Part shown: positions 8,330-10,816 of the stretch, in pieces
How the letters are laid out: each line of letters begins with the position of its first letter
Position numbering within the stretch: position 1 is the stretch's first letter
NCBI GenBank assembly: GCA_947458525.1
Contig: CANHAG010000016.1
Span: 1 to 10,816 of the forward strand
Reading direction: 5' to 3'
Source: Rhodospirillaceae bacterium
Lineage (GTDB): Bacteria > Pseudomonadota > Alphaproteobacteria > Rickettsiales > UBA3002
Length of the DNA: 10,816 nt
The notes under the pieces: model-generated
What the model saw: only the letters and a program-made list of their open reading frames with translations
The model's database searches: none
Told to the model about the DNA's origin: nothing
Position numbers and translations under genes: made by a program

Positions 8330-8384
8330 CCTCCTAGACGGTGCGGAAAATCTTCACCCAACCGTCATAAATCTTTGATGACGG
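8330..8384 (-). promoter_or_regulatory. Candidate cis-regulatory leader with competing hairpins and AGGAGG
   Basis: On the minus strand, in transcript order, are CCGTCAT (8384-8378), ATGACGG (8368-8362), ACCGTC (8342-8337) and AGGAGG (8335-8330). The first two form a perfect 7-bp stem with a 9-base loop. The GACGGT at 8366-8361, overlapping the second arm, can instead pair over six bases with ACCGTC, which sits one base before the AGGAGG. The two stems share an arm, so they exclude each other, and the second would place a hairpin against the ribosome site. This is the layout of a translational switch or attenuator. The repeats are seen directly; any switching role is inferred. On the plus strand the first stem is followed by a T-run (8391-8395), but no plus-strand gene ends here. 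Confidence 0.4.
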
Positions 8385-8395
8385 CGTATCTTTTT

Positions 8396-8401
8396 GTTAT
8401 A
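8396..8401 (-). promoter_or_regulatory. Candidate -10 element for the deaminase-like gene
   Basis: The minus strand reads TATAAC within an AT-rich TATATATAAC run, five of six matches to the -10 consensus. Only T-rich sequence (TTTTTT, 16 bases upstream) stands at the -35 position. Transcription from here would begin just before the paired repeats at 8337-8384. The gene could also be reached by read-through from murA, whose stop is only 134 bases upstream of its start. Confidence 0.3.
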
Positions 8402-8435
8402 TATAGGATTATTTATGAAAAAAGCACAGAGAGGC

Positions 8436-9731
8436 TCACCGCACCCGTTTTATCTCCGCCCCGCAGGCGGCGAGCTTTTCTTCGAGCCGCTCATAGCCCC
8501 GGTCGAGATGGTAAATGCGGCTGATGGTGGTTTCGCCCTCTGCCCCAAGCGCAGCAATCACGAGCGAGACCGAGGCACGTAAATCCGTCGCCATGACGGG
8601 CGCGCCTTTCAGTGGCGTGCGCCCATGCACGGTGGCGGTGTGTCCGGAAACCGAAATCCGCGCCCCCATGCGGGTGAGTTCGGGCACATGCATGAAGCGG
8701 TTTTCGAAAATCGTTTCGCTGATGGCGGAATCGCCCTCGGCCTGCGTCAGAATGGTCATGAGCTGCGCCTGCATGTCGGTGGGAAAGCCGGGGTAAGGCT
8801 CGGTGATGATATCCCGCGGCGTTAGCGCTCCTGCACGTCGTGTCACGCGCAATATTCCCTCCTCCTCCACCATCTTCACGCCAATATGATCCATGGCCTC
8901 TATCACTGCGCCAAGCGTATCGGGGCGTGCGCCCTCAAGCTCTATCTCGCCGCCGGTCATGGCGAGTGCCGCCAGATAACTGCCGGTTTCGATCCGGTCG
9001 GCAATGACCCGGTGCTGCGCCCCGGCAAGAGAGGTCACACCGTGGATGATGAGCGTGTCAGTGCCAGCACCCTCAATCCGCGCGCCCATGGCAGTAAGCA
9101 GGGCGGTTAGGTCGCCAATCTCCGGCTCGCGCGCGGCATTCCTGATACAGGTTGTGCCGCTGGCAAGGCAGGCCGCCATGAGCGCGTTTTCCGTCGCCCC
9201 GACCGAGACTTTTTCAAAATGAATGTCTCCGCCTTTCAGCCCGCCTGCGGGCGCTTCGGCCAGTACATAGCCCTCTTCCAGCGTGATGCGGGCGCCGAGC
9301 GCCTCCATCGCCATCAGATGCAGATCGATTGGCCGCGTACCAATCGCACAGCCGCCGGGGAGTGAAACTTTTGCCCTGCCCTCGCGTGCGAGCAGCGGCC
9401 CCAGCACCAGTACCGAGGCGCGCATGGTGCGTACCAGATCATAAGGCGCGGTGATGCTGGCAATATGCGTGGCCTCAAGCGTCAGGCGGCGCGAATAATG
9501 CGGTGCGCTGCCCAGTGGCGGGGGGTTGTCCTGCAGTGAAAGCGCCGCCCCATGCTGCATGAGCAGCTTGGCCATGGTGGTGATATCGGCAAGGTAAGGC
9601 ACGTTATCGAGGGTCACTTTTTCGCGCGTCAGCAGCGCCGCGCACATGAGGGGAAGTGCGGCGTTTTTCGCCCCGCCAATGACGATGCGACCATGAAGCG
9701 GCCTGCCGCCGATGATGTGGAGTTTGTCCAT
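8436..9731 (-). CDS. murA: UDP-N-acetylglucosamine 1-carboxyvinyltransferase
   Basis: MurA transfers enolpyruvate from phosphoenolpyruvate to UDP-N-acetylglucosamine, the first committed step of peptidoglycan synthesis, in the cytoplasm. The 431-residue product has the family's usual length plus a small insertion. K22 and N23 sit in [11 protein letters not shown] (19-29). The catalytic Cys is C128 in [14 protein letters not shown] (C115 in E. coli), so the enzyme should be of the fosfomycin-sensitive Cys type. R133, D319 (YPGFPTD), R345 ([10 protein letters not shown]), R385 ([10 protein letters not shown]) and R411 ([10 protein letters not shown]) match E. coli R120, D305, R331, R371 and R397, the later ones at a constant offset of 14. 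The ATG at 9731 gives the normal MurA N-terminus; it is 14 bases after the dcd stop, with no clear ribosome site, suggesting translation linked to dcd in an operon. The stop is TGA at 8436-8438. Confidence 0.97.
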   Translation of the reverse strand: MDKLHIIGGRPLHGRIVIGGAKNAALPLMCAALLTREKVTLDNVPYLADITTMAKLLMQHGAALSLQDNPPPLGSAPHYSRRLTLEATHIASITAPYDLVRTMRASVLVLGPLLAREGRAKVSLPGGCAIGTRPIDLHLMAMEALGARITLEEGYVLAEAPAGGLKGGDIHFEKVSVGATENALMAACLASGTTCIRNAAREPEIGDLTALLTAMGARIEGAGTDTLIIHGVTSLAGAQHRVIADRIETGSYLAALAMTGGEIELEGARPDTLGAVIEAMDHIGVKMVEEEGILRVTRRAGALTPRDIITEPYPGFPTDMQAQLMTILTQAEGDSAISETIFENRFMHVPELTRMGARISVSGHTATVHGRTPLKGAPVMATDLRASVSLVIAALGAEGETTISRIYHLDRGYERLEEKLAACGAEIKRVR

Positions 9732-9745
9732 ATCAGGAAGTAGCT

Positions 9746-10315
9746 CTAGCCACTTATTTTCTCCACCTTCGGCAGGGTCACGCCGGTTTGCCCCTGATAT
9801 TTACCCTTGCGGTCGCCGTAGGAAGTTTCGCACAGCGAGGCGCCTTTGAGGAACAGAAACTGGCAGGCGCCTTCATTGGCATAGATTTTTGCAGGCAGCG
9901 GCGTGGTATTGGAAAATTCGAGCGTCACATGCCCTTCCCATTCCGGCTCAAGCGGCGTGACATTGACGATGATACCGCAGCGCGCATAGGTCGATTTTCC
10001 CACACAGATGACGAGCGTATCGCGCGGGATGCGGAAATATTCCACCGTGCGCGCCAGCACGAAGGAGTTGGGCGGGATAATGCAGACATCCGTCTTGCGA
10101 TCCACGAAGCTTTTGTTCGAGAAATCTTTGGGGTCAACAATCGCCGATTCGATATTGGTGAAAATCTTGAATTCGTCCGCCACCCGCGCGTCATAGCCGT
10201 AGGAGGAAAGGCCATAGGAAATCACGCCCTCGCGCTGCAGATGCTCGACAAACGGCGTAATCATGCCGTGTTTTTGCGCCTGCTCGCGGATCCAGTGGTC
10301 GGGTTGAATGGCCAT
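9746..10315 (-). CDS. dcd: dCTP deaminase
   Basis: Dcd deaminates dCTP to dUTP, which dUTPase then turns into dUMP for thymidylate synthesis. The 189-residue trimeric-type protein shows SSYGYDARV (37-45), the [17 protein letters not shown] stretch, GKSTYARCG (106-114, the GRSSxxRxG region of the family) and [19 protein letters not shown], where the Glu of TLEF corresponds to the catalytic E138 of the E. coli enzyme. The C-terminal [13 protein letters not shown] is the usual nucleotide-covering segment. The whole sequence reads like alphaproteobacterial Dcd proteins, including the start [14 protein letters not shown], which supports ATG 10315 despite a weak ribosome site. It belongs to the dUTPase/dCTP deaminase superfamily, unrelated in fold to the CAE/PCxxC deaminase encoded 1.4 kb further on. 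It lies 57 bases after ahcY and 14 before murA. Confidence 0.96.
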   Translation of the reverse strand: MAIQPDHWIREQAQKHGMITPFVEHLQREGVISYGLSSYGYDARVADEFKIFTNIESAIVDPKDFSNKSFVDRKTDVCIIPPNSFVLARTVEYFRIPRDTLVICVGKSTYARCGIIVNVTPLEPEWEGHVTLEFSNTTPLPAKIYANEGACQFLFLKGASLCETSYGDRKGKYQGQTGVTLPKVEKISG

Positions 10316-10349
10316 GCGGGCAGTTGTAGCGTGCTTTCCATCATTTGCA

Positions 10350-10367
10350 ATGGCTGTATGGAGCCAT
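10350..10367. repeat. Small inverted repeat between ahcY and dcd
   Basis: ATGGCT (10350-10355) and AGCCAT (10362-10367) form a perfect 6-bp stem with a 6-base loop in the 57-base gap between ahcY and dcd. No T-run follows it on the minus strand, so it is not a convincing terminator; it may be an mRNA processing or stability hairpin, or chance. Confidence 0.25.
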
Positions 10368-10372
10368 GGCGC

Positions 10373-10816
<444 letters not shown>

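Noticed and set aside
8362..8395. Plus-strand rho-independent terminator (7-bp stem followed by TCTTTTTG)
   Set aside because: No plus-strand gene ends upstream; the nearest, gdh, stops at 6594. On the minus strand there is no clean T-run after the stem, so it is not a clear murA terminator either.
6622..10315. A nucleotide-depletion or anti-phage system pairing the deaminase-like protein with Dcd
   Set aside because: Dcd here looks like an ordinary housekeeping enzyme in an ahcY-dcd-murA unit, separated from the deaminase-like gene by murA and a leader of its own. No toxin, immunity, sensor, nuclease or mobile-element gene is present to support a system.

Overview
The window looks like a chromosomal segment from a moderately GC-rich bacterium, most likely an alphaproteobacterium. 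This rests on the roughly 1,590-residue NAD-specific glutamate dehydrogenase (the '180 kDa' class common in Alphaproteobacteria and pseudomonads) and on a Dcd protein that reads like the alphaproteobacterial dCTP deaminases. The assignment is family knowledge plus inference; no rRNA or other phylogenetic marker is present. There are six main protein-coding genes plus a gene fragment at the left edge. I see no tRNA, rRNA, transposase, integrase or CRISPR array.

Layout. (1) 1-990, + strand: the 3' three quarters of hisD (histidinol dehydrogenase), cut by the left edge. (2) 1036-1629, - strand: a short, AT-rich gene for a protein that resembles only the N-terminal domain of L-asparaginases; it converges on hisD. 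(3) 1630-1821: an AT-rich divergent intergenic region with an 8-bp perfect dyad and a candidate extended -10 promoter. (4) 1822-6594, + strand: the large NAD-glutamate dehydrogenase. (5) 6622-8301, - strand: an unrecognised 559-residue protein with a zinc-type cytidine-deaminase-like domain (CAE at 127-129, PCGKC at 182-186) and, near its C-terminus, what looks like a second, degenerate copy of the same fold (NAE at 445-447, no paired cysteines). (6) 8302-8435: an intergenic leader with competing inverted repeats, a strong Shine-Dalgarno-like AGGAGG and a 12-codon upstream reading frame that overlaps the start of the deaminase-like gene. (7) 8436-10816, - strand: ahcY (cut by the right edge), dcd and murA, in that transcription order and closely spaced, probably one transcription unit.

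How they fit together. Most of the window is core metabolism: histidine biosynthesis (hisD), release of ammonia and 2-oxoglutarate from glutamate (gdh), S-adenosylhomocysteine removal (ahcY), the pyrimidine route to dUTP (dcd) and the first committed step of peptidoglycan synthesis (murA). The short asparaginase-like gene, divergent from gdh, may also act on an amide or amino acid and could share regulation with it. The deaminase-like gene is the one that does not fit a known pathway. Its tandem active-plus-degenerate architecture and its elaborate 5' leader are the most unusual things here. I found no partner genes that would make it a recognisable defence or toxin system.
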